11,106 bases of DNA from an uncultured Eubacteriales bacterium (GTDB lineage Bacteria; Bacillota; Clostridia; Oscillospirales; Oscillospiraceae). Numbering within the stretch: the stretch's first letter is position 1; each line of letters starts with the position of its first letter. The notes beneath the pieces are model-generated. The model saw only the letters and a list, made by a program, of their open reading frames with translations. It searched no databases and was not told the origin of the DNA. Below, piece by piece: positions 5,479 to 11,106 of the stretch. Made by a program: the position numbers and the translations under genes. The stretch is from positions 1-11,106 of the forward strand of contig UROL01000058.1 in the NCBI GenBank assembly GCA_900549495.1. Reading direction: 5' to 3'.

Positions 5479-6062
5479 CGCCCCCGGCAATTTCCCTGGA
5501 GCGGTTCGCCTGGGCCTGCCTGCTGGGGGCCGGGCTTGGGGGGCTGTATGGCTTCCTGCGGCCTCTGCGCCGGCGGCATCCCTGGCTTAGTGATGGGCTG
5601 CTCTTGCTGGGGGTAGGCTGGGTTTGGCTGTATTTGGCCCTGGCAGTGTGCAGGGGAGACCTGCGCCTGGGCTATTCGGCGGGGCTGCTGGTGGGGGCAT
5701 TGGCCTGGGAGATGACCGTCGGGCGCCTGTTACAGGGGATTTTTCGACTGTTTTGGCAGACCGTGGCCCGGATTTTGGGCTTTGCAGGGTGGCCTGTAAA
5801 AAAATTATTAAAATTTTTGAAAATTTTATTTGCATCCTGGGAAAAATGGGTTACAATATGGTGGAATGGCTGCCGAATGCGTCGGCGGCCTCACGGAGGT
5901 GTAATTCATGGCAGAGTACAAGATAAAAGTCGGGAAGGTTCAGGTCGTCCTCTTCCAGGGCAACCGGCGGGTACAAATCGCACTGGGCACAGTTTTGGTG
6001 CTCACCGCCGCCGCTCTGGGAATGCTGGGCTCCGTCCAAAAGCAGATGCTGGGCAAGACTGA
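5475..6062 (+). CDS. yabQ: Spore cortex/envelope protein YabQ
   Basis: YabQ is a membrane protein needed for spore cortex formation. The start overlaps the yabP stop as ATGA. The first 130 residues are credible YabQ: a membrane segment near 12-28, others near 41-58 and 66-80, then an amphipathic, lysine-rich tail (VKKLLKFLKILF near 108-119, SWEKWVTIWW at 121-130). After about residue 145 the frame runs through the start of divIC in another frame, giving an arginine- and glycine-rich tail that looks like out-of-frame translation. The first stop is 6060-6062, so the full frame has 195 residues and overlaps divIC by 155 bases. Either this overlap is real, or a stop near 5870-5907 was lost through mutation or sequencing error. 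Confidence 0.85.
   Translation: MTPPAISLERFAWACLLGAGLGGLYGFLRPLRRRHPWLSDGLLLLGVGWVWLYLALAVCRGDLRLGYSAGLLVGALAWEMTVGRLLQGIFRLFWQTVARILGFAGWPVKKLLKFLKILFASWEKWVTIWWNGCRMRRRPHGGVIHGRVQDKSREGSGRPLPGQPAGTNRTGHSFGAHRRRSGNAGLRPKADAGQD
5830..5857 (+). promoter_or_regulatory. Putative sigma-A promoter of divIC-yabR
   Basis: TTGCAT (5830-5835) and TACAAT (5852-5857) are separated by 16 bases in a locally AT-rich segment inside the end of yabQ. The start would be near 5864, about 44 bases before divIC. It makes sense that an essential division gene has a vegetative promoter of its own when the genes in front of it are for sporulation. Confidence 0.55.
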
Positions 6063-6222
6063 GGATTTGCGTAGCCGGGCCGCCCAGATTGCATATGAGA
6101 ACCAGGTGCTCTCCAACAGCATTGACGAGCTGGGAACCACCAAGGGAATTGAGCGTGTCGCCCAGGAAGAGCTGGGTATGGCCTATAAAGACACCATCCG
6201 CATCGAAGCGCAAGTTAAATAA
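5908..6222 (+). CDS. divIC: Septum formation initiator DivIC/FtsB-type
   Basis: DivIC is the Gram-positive counterpart of FtsB. It is a bitopic membrane protein that pairs with FtsL and DivIB/FtsQ to activate septal peptidoglycan synthesis. The 104-residue protein has a short basic cytoplasmic N-terminus, one membrane segment at about 22-43, and then a helical segment (SVQKQMLGKTEDLRSRAAQI and onward) with spacing that suits a coiled coil. The end, GIERVAQEELGMAYKDTIRI, is the usual FtsB/DivIC closing motif. The ATG has GGAGG at 5895-5899. It lies between yabQ and yabR exactly as in B. subtilis, which supports DivIC over FtsL. Confidence 0.92.
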   Translation: MAEYKIKVGKVQVVLFQGNRRVQIALGTVLVLTAAALGMLGSVQKQMLGKTEDLRSRAAQIAYENQVLSNSIDELGTTKGIERVAQEELGMAYKDTIRIEAQVK

Positions 6223-6243
6223 TTGGAGGAAACAAAGCAAACT

Positions 6244-6717
6244 ATGGAGTTAACCGTCGGAGCCGTATTAGAGGGGAAAGTCAAATCAATCACCAACTTT
6301 GGCGCATTCGTTGCCCTGCCGGAGAATAAGACCGGCATGGTACATATTTCGGAGGTTGCCAATGCCTATGTCAGTGACATCCGCCAGCACCTGACCGAGG
6401 GCCAGGACGTGAAGGTTATGGTCATTGGCAACGAGAATGGGAAAATCAATCTGTCCATCAAGCGCCTGGAGCCCAAGCCCCAGCGGGAGAACCGGCCGGA
6501 TTTTCGCCCCGGTGGCAACCGCAGCAATCCGGGCCCCCGCACCAGCCAGAATCAGAGCCGCCAAAGCGCCCGGCCTGCACCGGTTCCCAATGCCGCACCC
6601 AAGACGGCGGATCAGCTGTTCGAGGAAAAGCTGAAGGCATTCATGTCGGAATCCGACAGTAAGATTTCCTCCATCAAGCAGTATTCGGAGCACCGCACCA
6701 AGAGCAGAAGAAGATGA
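6244..6717 (+). CDS. yabR: S1-domain RNA-binding protein YabR/CvfD-type
   Basis: Residues 2 to about 75 form one S1 RNA-binding domain: GAVLEGKVKSITNFGAFV, then GMVHISEVA, then EGQDVKVMVI and KINLSIKRL. A proline-, asparagine- and arginine-rich linker follows (about 76-120). A conserved-looking helical tail comes next, with ADQLFEEKLKAFMSESDSKI and a basic end (RTKSRRR). This layout is that of YabR/CvfD, proteins related to general stress protein 13 that bind RNA and ribosomes and affect gene expression after transcription. At 157 residues it has typical length. I prefer the ATG at 6244, served by ggagga at 6225-6230 at a rather long 13-base gap, over a TTG at 6223 that would overlap this site. 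It follows divIC as in B. subtilis. Confidence 0.9.
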   Translation: MELTVGAVLEGKVKSITNFGAFVALPENKTGMVHISEVANAYVSDIRQHLTEGQDVKVMVIGNENGKINLSIKRLEPKPQRENRPDFRPGGNRSNPGPRTSQNQSRQSARPAPVPNAAPKTADQLFEEKLKAFMSESDSKISSIKQYSEHRTKSRRR

Positions 6718-6726
6718 TTTTTCCAG

Positions 6727-6752
6727 CGGACTGCTTTGCGGCAGTCCGTTTT
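6727..6752 (+). terminator. Intrinsic terminator after yabR
   Basis: The eight-base arms cggactgc (6727-6734) and gcagtccg (6741-6748) pair perfectly around a six-base loop, and four T follow. The T run is short, so read-through is possible. Only 35 bases separate the end of this hairpin from the next start codon, with no clear promoter in between, so the SDR gene probably depends on read-through or on an unrecognised start. Confidence 0.75.
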
Positions 6753-6787
6753 CCCTGCGCCCCTGGGGGCGGAAAGGAGAATGCACA

Positions 6788-7483
6788 ATGACCGTGGTAA
6801 TTACCGGCGGCTCCCGGGGTATCGGGGCGGCGACGGTGGCGCTGTTTGCCGCCAGGGGAGACCGGGTGTTCTTCCTGTATGAGAAAGAGCATACGAAGGC
6901 CCGGCAGGTTGCCCAGAGTACCGGGGCGACGGCGATATGCTGCGATGTGGCGGACGAGCAGGCGGTAAAGGATGCCTTTTCCCAAATCGGAGGGGTGGAT
7001 GTCCTTGTAAACAATGCCGGAATCTGCTATTATGGTCTGATGAGCCAGATGACGGATGCCCAGTGGGATCGGATTTTTGATGTAAATGTCAAGGGAATTT
7101 TCCACTGCGTCCGGGCGGCCATGCCGGGATTCCTAAAGCAGCAAAGGGGCTGCATCGTCAACGTGTCCAGCATGTGGGGCCGGGTAGGTGCTTCCTGCGA
7201 GGCGGCCTATTCCGCCACCAAGGGCGCCGTCATTGCCCTGACCAAGGCGTTGGCCAAGGAGCTGGGCCCCAGCGGCATCCGGGTGAACGCTGTAGCCCCC
7301 GGAGTGATTCTTACGGATATGTGCGCCTCGGTGGATCCGGAGATTCTGGCCTCTCTGGCAGAGGAGACCCCGGTGGAGCACAACGGTACCCCCATGGATG
7401 TGGCAAGGGCCATAGAATACCTTGTGAATGCAGATTTTGTCACCGGCCATGTGCTGAACGTGGACGGCGGCTATGTTATGTAA
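6788..7483 (+). CDS. SDR-family NAD(P)-dependent reductase (FabG-like, possibly YmfI-type)
   Basis: This is a 231-residue classical short-chain dehydrogenase/reductase. The nucleotide-binding TGGSRGIG is at 6-13 and NNAG at 75-78. The catalytic tetrad is complete: Asn100, Ser128, Tyr141 and Lys145 (YSATK). The end, GHVLNVDGGYVM, is FabG-like. The segment NVSSMWGRVGASCEAAYSATKG resembles the YmfI branch, whose B. subtilis member reduces the 5-aminopentanone group on elongation factor P. FabG (3-oxoacyl-ACP reductase) is the alternative. No fatty acid genes lie nearby, while translation genes (prfA, tsaE, tsaB) follow, which mildly favours the YmfI reading. The ATG has aaggaga seven bases upstream. 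rpiB follows 19 bases after the stop. Confidence 0.88.
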   Translation: MTVVITGGSRGIGAATVALFAARGDRVFFLYEKEHTKARQVAQSTGATAICCDVADEQAVKDAFSQIGGVDVLVNNAGICYYGLMSQMTDAQWDRIFDVNVKGIFHCVRAAMPGFLKQQRGCIVNVSSMWGRVGASCEAAYSATKGAVIALTKALAKELGPSGIRVNAVAPGVILTDMCASVDPEILASLAEETPVEHNGTPMDVARAIEYLVNADFVTGHVLNVDGGYVM

Positions 7484-7502
7484 ATGCAAAGGAGAAATAC
7501 TT

Positions 7503-7946
7503 ATGAAAATTGCGGTTGGCTGTGACCATGGTGCATTGGAGCTGAAAAACAAGGTGGTTGCCCATTTGCAGCAGCGGGGCTTCCAGGTGGAGGACGTGGG
7601 CACCCATACCCTGGACAGCTGCGACTACCCCGACTATGCCGCCAAGGCAGCACGTCTGGTGGCCTCCGGGGCATGTGACCGGGGCATTGTGCTGTGCACC
7701 ACCGGCATTGGTGTGTCCATTGCCGCCAACAAGGTGAAGGGTATCCGCTGCGCCCTGCTGGGGGATTTGATGTCCGCCCGGCTGACCCGTCTGCACAACG
7801 ATACCAATATGATGGCCATTGGTGCCGCTGTCACCGGCGAAGGACTGGCCCTGGAAATTGTAGATACCTGGCTGGATACCGAATTTTCCCACGCAGAGCG
7901 GCACCAGCGGCGCATCGACAAGGTTATGGCGCTGGAGATTCTGTGA
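7503..7946 (+). CDS. rpiB: Ribose-5-phosphate isomerase B (RpiB)
   Basis: RpiB interconverts ribose 5-phosphate and ribulose 5-phosphate in the pentose phosphate pathway, in the cytoplasm. The 147-residue protein has the family landmarks: CDHG at 7-10 (Asp8, His9), CDYPDYA at 40-46, VLCTTGIGVSIAANKVKGIR at about 63-82 with the catalytic Cys65, and HNDTN at 98-102. CTTGIG replaces the commoner CGTGIG, which keeps the cysteine and the second threonine. The ATG at 7503 has aaaggag just upstream; a frame extension to 7473 overlaps the SDR gene and has no binding site. The LacA/LacB and allose-6-phosphate isomerase relatives are possible, but no galactose or allose genes are near, so RpiB is preferred. 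Confidence 0.93.
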   Translation: MKIAVGCDHGALELKNKVVAHLQQRGFQVEDVGTHTLDSCDYPDYAAKAARLVASGACDRGIVLCTTGIGVSIAANKVKGIRCALLGDLMSARLTRLHNDTNMMAIGAAVTGEGLALEIVDTWLDTEFSHAERHQRRIDKVMALEIL

Positions 7947-8012
7947 TACTTGAAAAAGGAATCCCAGAATTTTGCCTCAAAAGTGACTTAGTAAAAAACC
8001 AAGGAGAATGGA

Positions 8013-9071
8013 ATGCTAGACAAACTGGAAGCTGTTGCCAGCCGATACGAGGAGCTGTGCGCCAAATCGGAGCAGCCGGATTTTTATGCCGACCCCAAGC
8101 GGGCGGCGGCGCTGCTGCGGGAGAAAAATGATTTGGAGCCCATTGTGCAGGCGTTCCAGGAATACCGCCAGGCAGAGCGGGACATGGAGGAAGCCCAGGA
8201 GCTGATGGCTGACCCGGATATGAAGGAGCTGTGCCAGGAGACTTACACCGCCGCCAAGAAAAGCAAAGAGGAGCTGTACGAGAAATTGCAGATTCTCCTG
8301 CTGCCCAAGGACCCCAACGATGAGAAAAGCGTCATTGTGGAAATCCGGGGGGGCGTAGGCGGCGAGGAAAGCGCTCTGTTTGCCCACAGCCTGTTCCGGA
8401 TGTACTCCATGTATGCTGCGGCCAAGGGGTGGAGCATTGAGCTGATGAACTACTCGGATACCGAGCTGGGCGGGGTGAAGGAGGCGGACTTCGTCATCAA
8501 CGGACGGGGGGCCTATTCCCGGATGAAGTATGAGTCCGGTGTCCACCGGGTGCAGCGGGTGCCGGAAACCGAGTCCGGCGGCCGGGTGCACACCTCCACC
8601 GCCACGGTGGCGGTTCTGCCGGAGATGGAAGAGGTGGACGTACAGATTAACCCGGGGGATATTGAAATGCAGGTCTACCGAGCCTCCGGCGCCGGCGGCC
8701 AGCACGTCAACAAAACCAGCTCCGCCGTCCGGCTGATTCACAAGCCCCCCGGCATTGTGGTGGCCTGCCAGGAGGAGCGCAGCCAGCTGCAAAACCGGGA
8801 AAAATGTATGCGGATGCTGGCCTCCAAGCTCTACGAGCAGGAGCAGGAGCGGCTGGACAGCGCCATTACCGGCCTGCGCCGCAGCCAGGTGGGTACCGGT
8901 ATGCGTAACGAGCGGATTCGCACCTACAATTTCCCCCAGGGCAGAGTGACGGATCACCGCATCGGCCTGACCCTGTATAAAATCGATGCCGTGATGGACG
9001 GCGACCTGGACGAGCTTATCAATGCACTGGCTGCCGCCGACCAGGCGGAAAAGCTGAAGCAGTCGAAATAA
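8013..9071 (+). CDS. prfA: Peptide chain release factor 1
   Basis: RF1 recognises UAA and UAG in the ribosomal A site and triggers release of the finished protein. The 352-residue protein, close to the usual 355-360, has a helical N-terminal domain. It then has RGGVGGEES at 112-120, where many homologues read AGTGGDEA. The codon-recognition loop RVPETES (PxT at 184-186) marks RF1 rather than RF2, which has SPF. The catalytic GAGGQHVNKTSSAVR has GGQ at 228-230, and the C-terminal YNFPQGRVTDHRI is also present. The ATG at 8013 has aaggag six bases upstream. tsaE follows after ten bases. In many bacteria prmC, which methylates the GGQ glutamine, is adjacent; it is not in this window. Confidence 0.97.
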   Translation: MLDKLEAVASRYEELCAKSEQPDFYADPKRAAALLREKNDLEPIVQAFQEYRQAERDMEEAQELMADPDMKELCQETYTAAKKSKEELYEKLQILLLPKDPNDEKSVIVEIRGGVGGEESALFAHSLFRMYSMYAAAKGWSIELMNYSDTELGGVKEADFVINGRGAYSRMKYESGVHRVQRVPETESGGRVHTSTATVAVLPEMEEVDVQINPGDIEMQVYRASGAGGQHVNKTSSAVRLIHKPPGIVVACQEERSQLQNREKCMRMLASKLYEQEQERLDSAITGLRRSQVGTGMRNERIRTYNFPQGRVTDHRIGLTLYKIDAVMDGDLDELINALAAADQAEKLKQSK

Positions 9072-9081
9072 GGATGAACAT

Positions 9082-9519
9082 ATGCACTATATTACCCATT
9101 CCCCCGAGGAAACAGAAAAATTGGGCGCTGCTCTGGCCCAGCGATTGCAGCCTGGCTCCGTCATTGCCTACACCGGCGATTTGGGGGCGGGGAAAACCGC
9201 CTTTACCCGTGGGCTTGCCAAGGGATTGGGCTACACCCATCCGGTGACCAGCCCCACCTATACCATTGTGAATGAATATCTGGGGGGAAGGCTCCCCCTG
9301 TTCCACTTCGATATGTACCGGCTTGCCTCCTCCGATGACCTATGGGATATCGGCTGGGAGGATTATTTGGAGCGGGGTGGCGTGTGTGCCGTGGAGTGGA
9401 GCGAAAACGTAAGCGATGCCATGGAGGGGGCAATCCTGGTTGCCATTTCCAAGGTGGATGACGATACCAGGGATATTTCCATTGAAGGAGGGGACGCTTT
9501 TGAAGATCTTAGCCTTTGA
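9082..9519 (+). CDS. tsaE: TsaE, ATPase for tRNA t6A37 modification
   Basis: TsaE is the ATPase that works with TsaB and TsaD to place threonylcarbamoyl on A37 of tRNAs reading ANN codons. The 145-residue protein has the P-loop GDLGAGKT at 32-39, the family SPTYTI at 57-62, LFHFDMYRL at 73-81 and a VEWSE motif at 104-108. Length is typical. The start lies ten bases after the prfA stop, with an aagga site overlapping the end of prfA. Its last 20 bases overlap the start of tsaB, so the two are translationally coupled. No tsaD is visible here. Confidence 0.95.
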   Translation: MHYITHSPEETEKLGAALAQRLQPGSVIAYTGDLGAGKTAFTRGLAKGLGYTHPVTSPTYTIVNEYLGGRLPLFHFDMYRLASSDDLWDIGWEDYLERGGVCAVEWSENVSDAMEGAILVAISKVDDDTRDISIEGGDAFEDLSL

Positions 9520-10204
9520 GACCTCTGCCAAGGCGGCCTCCGTGGCTTTGACCCAGGAGGGTAAGCTCCTGGGCGAGTGCTACCAGAACACCGGCCTGAC
9601 CCATAGCCAGACTCTGATGGTCATGGCCCAGGATTTGCTGCAGCAGTGCGGTGTAGCGATTTCCCAGCTGGATGCCGTGGCGGTGGCCAAGGGCCCCGGC
9701 TCCTTTACCGGCGTGCGCATCGGCGTGGCGGCGGCCAAGGGCCTGGCCTGGGGAGCGGAGCTGCCCTGTATCGGTGTCAGCACCCTGTCTGCCATGGCAG
9801 TGGGGCTGGGGGCATGGCAGGGCTATGTGTGCCCGGTGATGGATGCCAGAAGGAGCCAGGTGTATAACGCCCTGTTCCATGTGGATTGTGGAAAGTATAC
9901 AAGAATCCGGGAGGATCGGGCCATCTCTCTTCAAGAATTGGGGGAAGATGTAAAAAATCTCTCCCAGCCCATTTTTTTGGTTGGAGACGGCAGCGTTTTA
10001 TGCTATAATACTTTGTTGAAAGCTGTTCCCGCCCTGGTGCTGCCTCCGGAGCATCGGATGCACCAGCGGGCTGTGGGCGTGGCGCTGGAGGCACAGCGGA
10101 TGATGCAGGAGGGGGCAATTCCCCCGGCAGCAGAGCTGGTGCCCAATTACCTGCGCCTGAGCCAGGCCGAGCGGGAACGCAATGAAAGAATGCAGAATCG
10201 ATAA
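9500..10204 (+). CDS. tsaB: TsaB, scaffold subunit for tRNA t6A37 modification
   Basis: TsaB is an ASKHA-fold partner of TsaD in t6A synthesis and has no catalytic activity of its own. The 234-residue protein begins with [16 protein letters not shown], has THSQTLM near 34-40 and the signature [11 protein letters not shown] near 65-75, and ends with [12 protein letters not shown]. The start is a TTG at 9500, chosen because aaggagggg at 9485-9493 precedes it by six bases and because the family N-terminus (MKILAFET) begins there. An ATG at 9416 lies deep inside tsaE and would add 28 unrelated residues. In many Firmicutes rimI and tsaD follow tsaB; here upp follows instead. Confidence 0.95.
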   Translation: MKILAFETSAKAASVALTQEGKLLGECYQNTGLTHSQTLMVMAQDLLQQCGVAISQLDAVAVAKGPGSFTGVRIGVAAAKGLAWGAELPCIGVSTLSAMAVGLGAWQGYVCPVMDARRSQVYNALFHVDCGKYTRIREDRAISLQELGEDVKNLSQPIFLVGDGSVLCYNTLLKAVPALVLPPEHRMHQRAVGVALEAQRMMQEGAIPPAAELVPNYLRLSQAERERNERMQNR

Positions 10205-10220
10205 AAGGAGATTAAGAAAG

Positions 10221-10850
10221 ATGGCACAAGTACACGTATTGGATCACCCCCTGATTCAGCACAAGCTGGCAATTCTCCGCAGCAAGGACACCAGCGTCAA
10301 GGAATTCCGGGAGCTGGTGGGCGAAATCGCCGGGCTGATGTGCTATGAGGCAACCCGCAACCTTCCTGTGAAGGAGGTGCAGGTGGAGACCCCCATCACC
10401 ACTGCTACCTGCAAGATGCTGGCCGGTAAGAAGCTGGCAATCGTTCCTGTTCTCCGGGCAGGCCTGGGCATGGTGGACAATATGGTCGCCCTGATTCCCT
10501 CTGCCAAGATTGGCCATATCGGCCTGTACCGGGACCCCGAAAGCCACAAGCCTGTGGAGTACTACTGCAAGCTGCCTGAGGATGTGGAATCCCGTCAGGT
10601 TTATGTGGTTGACCCCATGCTGGCCACTGGCGGCAGTGCGGTTGCTGCCATCAATTTCCTGAAGCAGCACGGCTGCAAGAATATTATCATGATGAATATC
10701 ATCGGCGCTCCCGAGGGCGTGGCTGCTGTCCAGGCTGCCCATCCCGATGTGGAAATCTACCTGGCCGCACTGGATGAGAAGCTGAACGAGAACGCCTACA
10801 TTGTCCCCGGCCTGGGCGACGCTGGCGACCGCATCTTCGGCACCAAGTAA
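10221..10850 (+). CDS. upp: Uracil phosphoribosyltransferase
   Basis: The enzyme makes UMP from uracil and PRPP in pyrimidine salvage. The 209-residue protein matches the usual length. It contains [11 protein letters not shown] at about 79-89, [15 protein letters not shown] at 101-115, the PRPP-binding [12 protein letters not shown] at 129-140 and the uracil-binding [13 protein letters not shown] near 196-208. The ATG at 10221 has aaaggag about ten bases upstream. An earlier in-frame ATG at 10182 is inside tsaB and would add 13 residues foreign to the family. The gene lies 16 bases after the tsaB stop and is closed by a strong terminator. Confidence 0.97.
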   Translation: MAQVHVLDHPLIQHKLAILRSKDTSVKEFRELVGEIAGLMCYEATRNLPVKEVQVETPITTATCKMLAGKKLAIVPVLRAGLGMVDNMVALIPSAKIGHIGLYRDPESHKPVEYYCKLPEDVESRQVYVVDPMLATGGSAVAAINFLKQHGCKNIIMMNIIGAPEGVAAVQAAHPDVEIYLAALDEKLNENAYIVPGLGDAGDRIFGTK

Positions 10851-10860
10851 AAATGCCAAG

Positions 10861-10906
10861 AAAATCCCCATGCAAGGTCCATTTTGCACCCTGCATGGGG
10901 ATTTTT
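10861..10906 (+). terminator. Strong intrinsic terminator after upp
   Basis: The arms aaaatccccatgca (10861-10874) and tgcatggggatttt (10892-10905) pair perfectly over 14 bases around a 17-base loop, and the 3' arm ends in a T run. It begins ten bases after the upp stop codon and probably ends the whole plus-strand unit. Confidence 0.9.
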
Positions 10907-11072
10907 ATGCCAAATTGTCAAATTGTAAGTGTTCGAACAACCACCCGAAATGTTATGGTTTCGGGGCCAGTACGTTGCATGGTAAAATATAAAAAATCCT
11001 GAGTCCCGTAGGGGCGATGAAAATCGCCCGCAATCTTGCGGTTTATGAGCGGCACAATGAATGGTGCAGCCC
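10907..11072. other. Non-coding right edge with small hairpins
   Basis: No gene is visible. The stretch contains a direct tandem repeat of caaattgt (10911-10918 and 10919-10926), the ten-base palindrome tgttcgaaca (10930-10939), a seven-base-pair hairpin cccgaaa/tttcggg (10944-10965), and the repeat-like hairpin at 11011-11029. It may be the upstream region of a gene beyond the right end. Confidence 0.6.
11011..11029. repeat. Palindromic repeat-like hairpin
   Basis: The arms gggcgat (11012-11018) and atcgccc (11023-11029) pair perfectly around a gaaa tetraloop, preceded by cccgtag. A second short hairpin, cgca/tgcg, follows at once. The gtaggggcg...cgccc pattern recalls short palindromic elements scattered between genes in many gut Clostridia; this is a recollection, not a search result. 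Confidence 0.45.
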
Positions 11073-11106
11073 CTGTCTCTTATACACATCTGACGCTGCC
11101 GACGAA
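11073..11106. other. Nextera/Tn5 adapter remnant (right end, not genomic)
   Basis: The sequence begins with the reverse complement of the Tn5 mosaic end (11073-11091) and continues with gacgctgccgacga, the reverse complement of the Read-1 transposase adapter. A frame across it on the minus strand gives the peptide MCIRDR, a familiar artefact of this adapter. Confidence 0.97.

Noticed and set aside
5797..5907. A frameshift that turns yabQ into a pseudogene
   Set aside because: The frame is open throughout and the lysine-rich tail before 5870 looks like genuine YabQ. The only problem is the missing stop, so I keep it as a gene and report the overlap.
8016..8957. A 313-codon minus-strand frame opposite prfA
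   Set aside because: It lies entirely within release factor 1, which is unmistakable, and has no ribosome binding site or recognisable product.
10930..10939. The palindrome tgttcgaaca as a LexA (SOS) box
   Set aside because: The Gram-positive LexA pattern has the half-sites in the opposite order (GAAC then GTTC) with a spacer between them. This palindrome does not fit, and no gene is visible downstream.
10796..11089. A 97-codon minus-strand frame starting MCIRDR
   Set aside because: The start is made of Nextera adapter sequence; MCIRDR is the translated adapter.
1..11106. CRISPR arrays, insertion sequences, phage genes or defence systems
   Set aside because: I found no regularly spaced repeats, transposase, integrase, phage or known defence protein. 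The gene content is core metabolism, sporulation and translation.

Overview
The window looks like chromosomal DNA from a spore-forming, GC-rich Clostridia member, most likely Oscillospirales (a gut-type Oscillospiraceae or Ruminococcaceae relative). This rests on three things: the YabP/YabQ sporulation genes in the yabP-yabQ-divIC-yabR order known from Bacillus subtilis, Firmicutes-type ribosome binding sites, and GC-rich genes separated by AT-rich gaps. No finer taxonomic placement can be made by eye. Both ends carry Tn5/Nextera transposase adapter sequence: Read-2 type on the left (1-20) and Read-1 type on the right (11073-11106). The window is therefore probably one tagmented molecule or an untrimmed contig, and those bases are not genomic.

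Left edge (21-577): mostly non-coding. It holds a short tandem repeat, a hairpin terminator at 241-286, a duplicated terminator arm, and a minus-strand tRNA-Gln(CUG) with its own near-perfect sigma-A promoter just past the end of larC.

Minus-strand operon (5055 down to 578): a DUF308-type membrane protein, an Sfp-type phosphopantetheinyl transferase, a TatD-family metal-dependent hydrolase, then larE, larB and larC. All joints overlap or are within about 5 bases. A strong sigma-A promoter lies at 5122-5150. LarB, LarE and LarC together make the nickel-pincer nucleotide cofactor of lactate racemase (LarA) and its relatives. No larA is present here, so the user enzyme must lie elsewhere.

Plus-strand genes (5215 to 10850): yabP and yabQ sit behind a sequence that closely matches a sigma-E sporulation promoter. 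divIC follows, probably with its own sigma-A promoter inside the end of yabQ, then yabR (S1 domain) and a terminator. Next come an SDR reductase (FabG-like, possibly the YmfI type that finishes the EF-P modification), rpiB, prfA (release factor 1), tsaE and tsaB (t6A37 tRNA modification) and upp (uracil salvage), closed by a strong terminator. The block is mostly core cell biology: division, translation and tRNA modification.

Right edge (10907-11072): non-coding, with small hairpins including one resembling an interspersed palindromic repeat.

I did not find a convincing undescribed system. The points most worth a second look are the lar cassette without larA, the divergent sigma-A/sigma-E promoter pair, the 155-base yabQ/divIC overlap, the YmfI-like reductase, and the duplicated tRNA/terminator junction.
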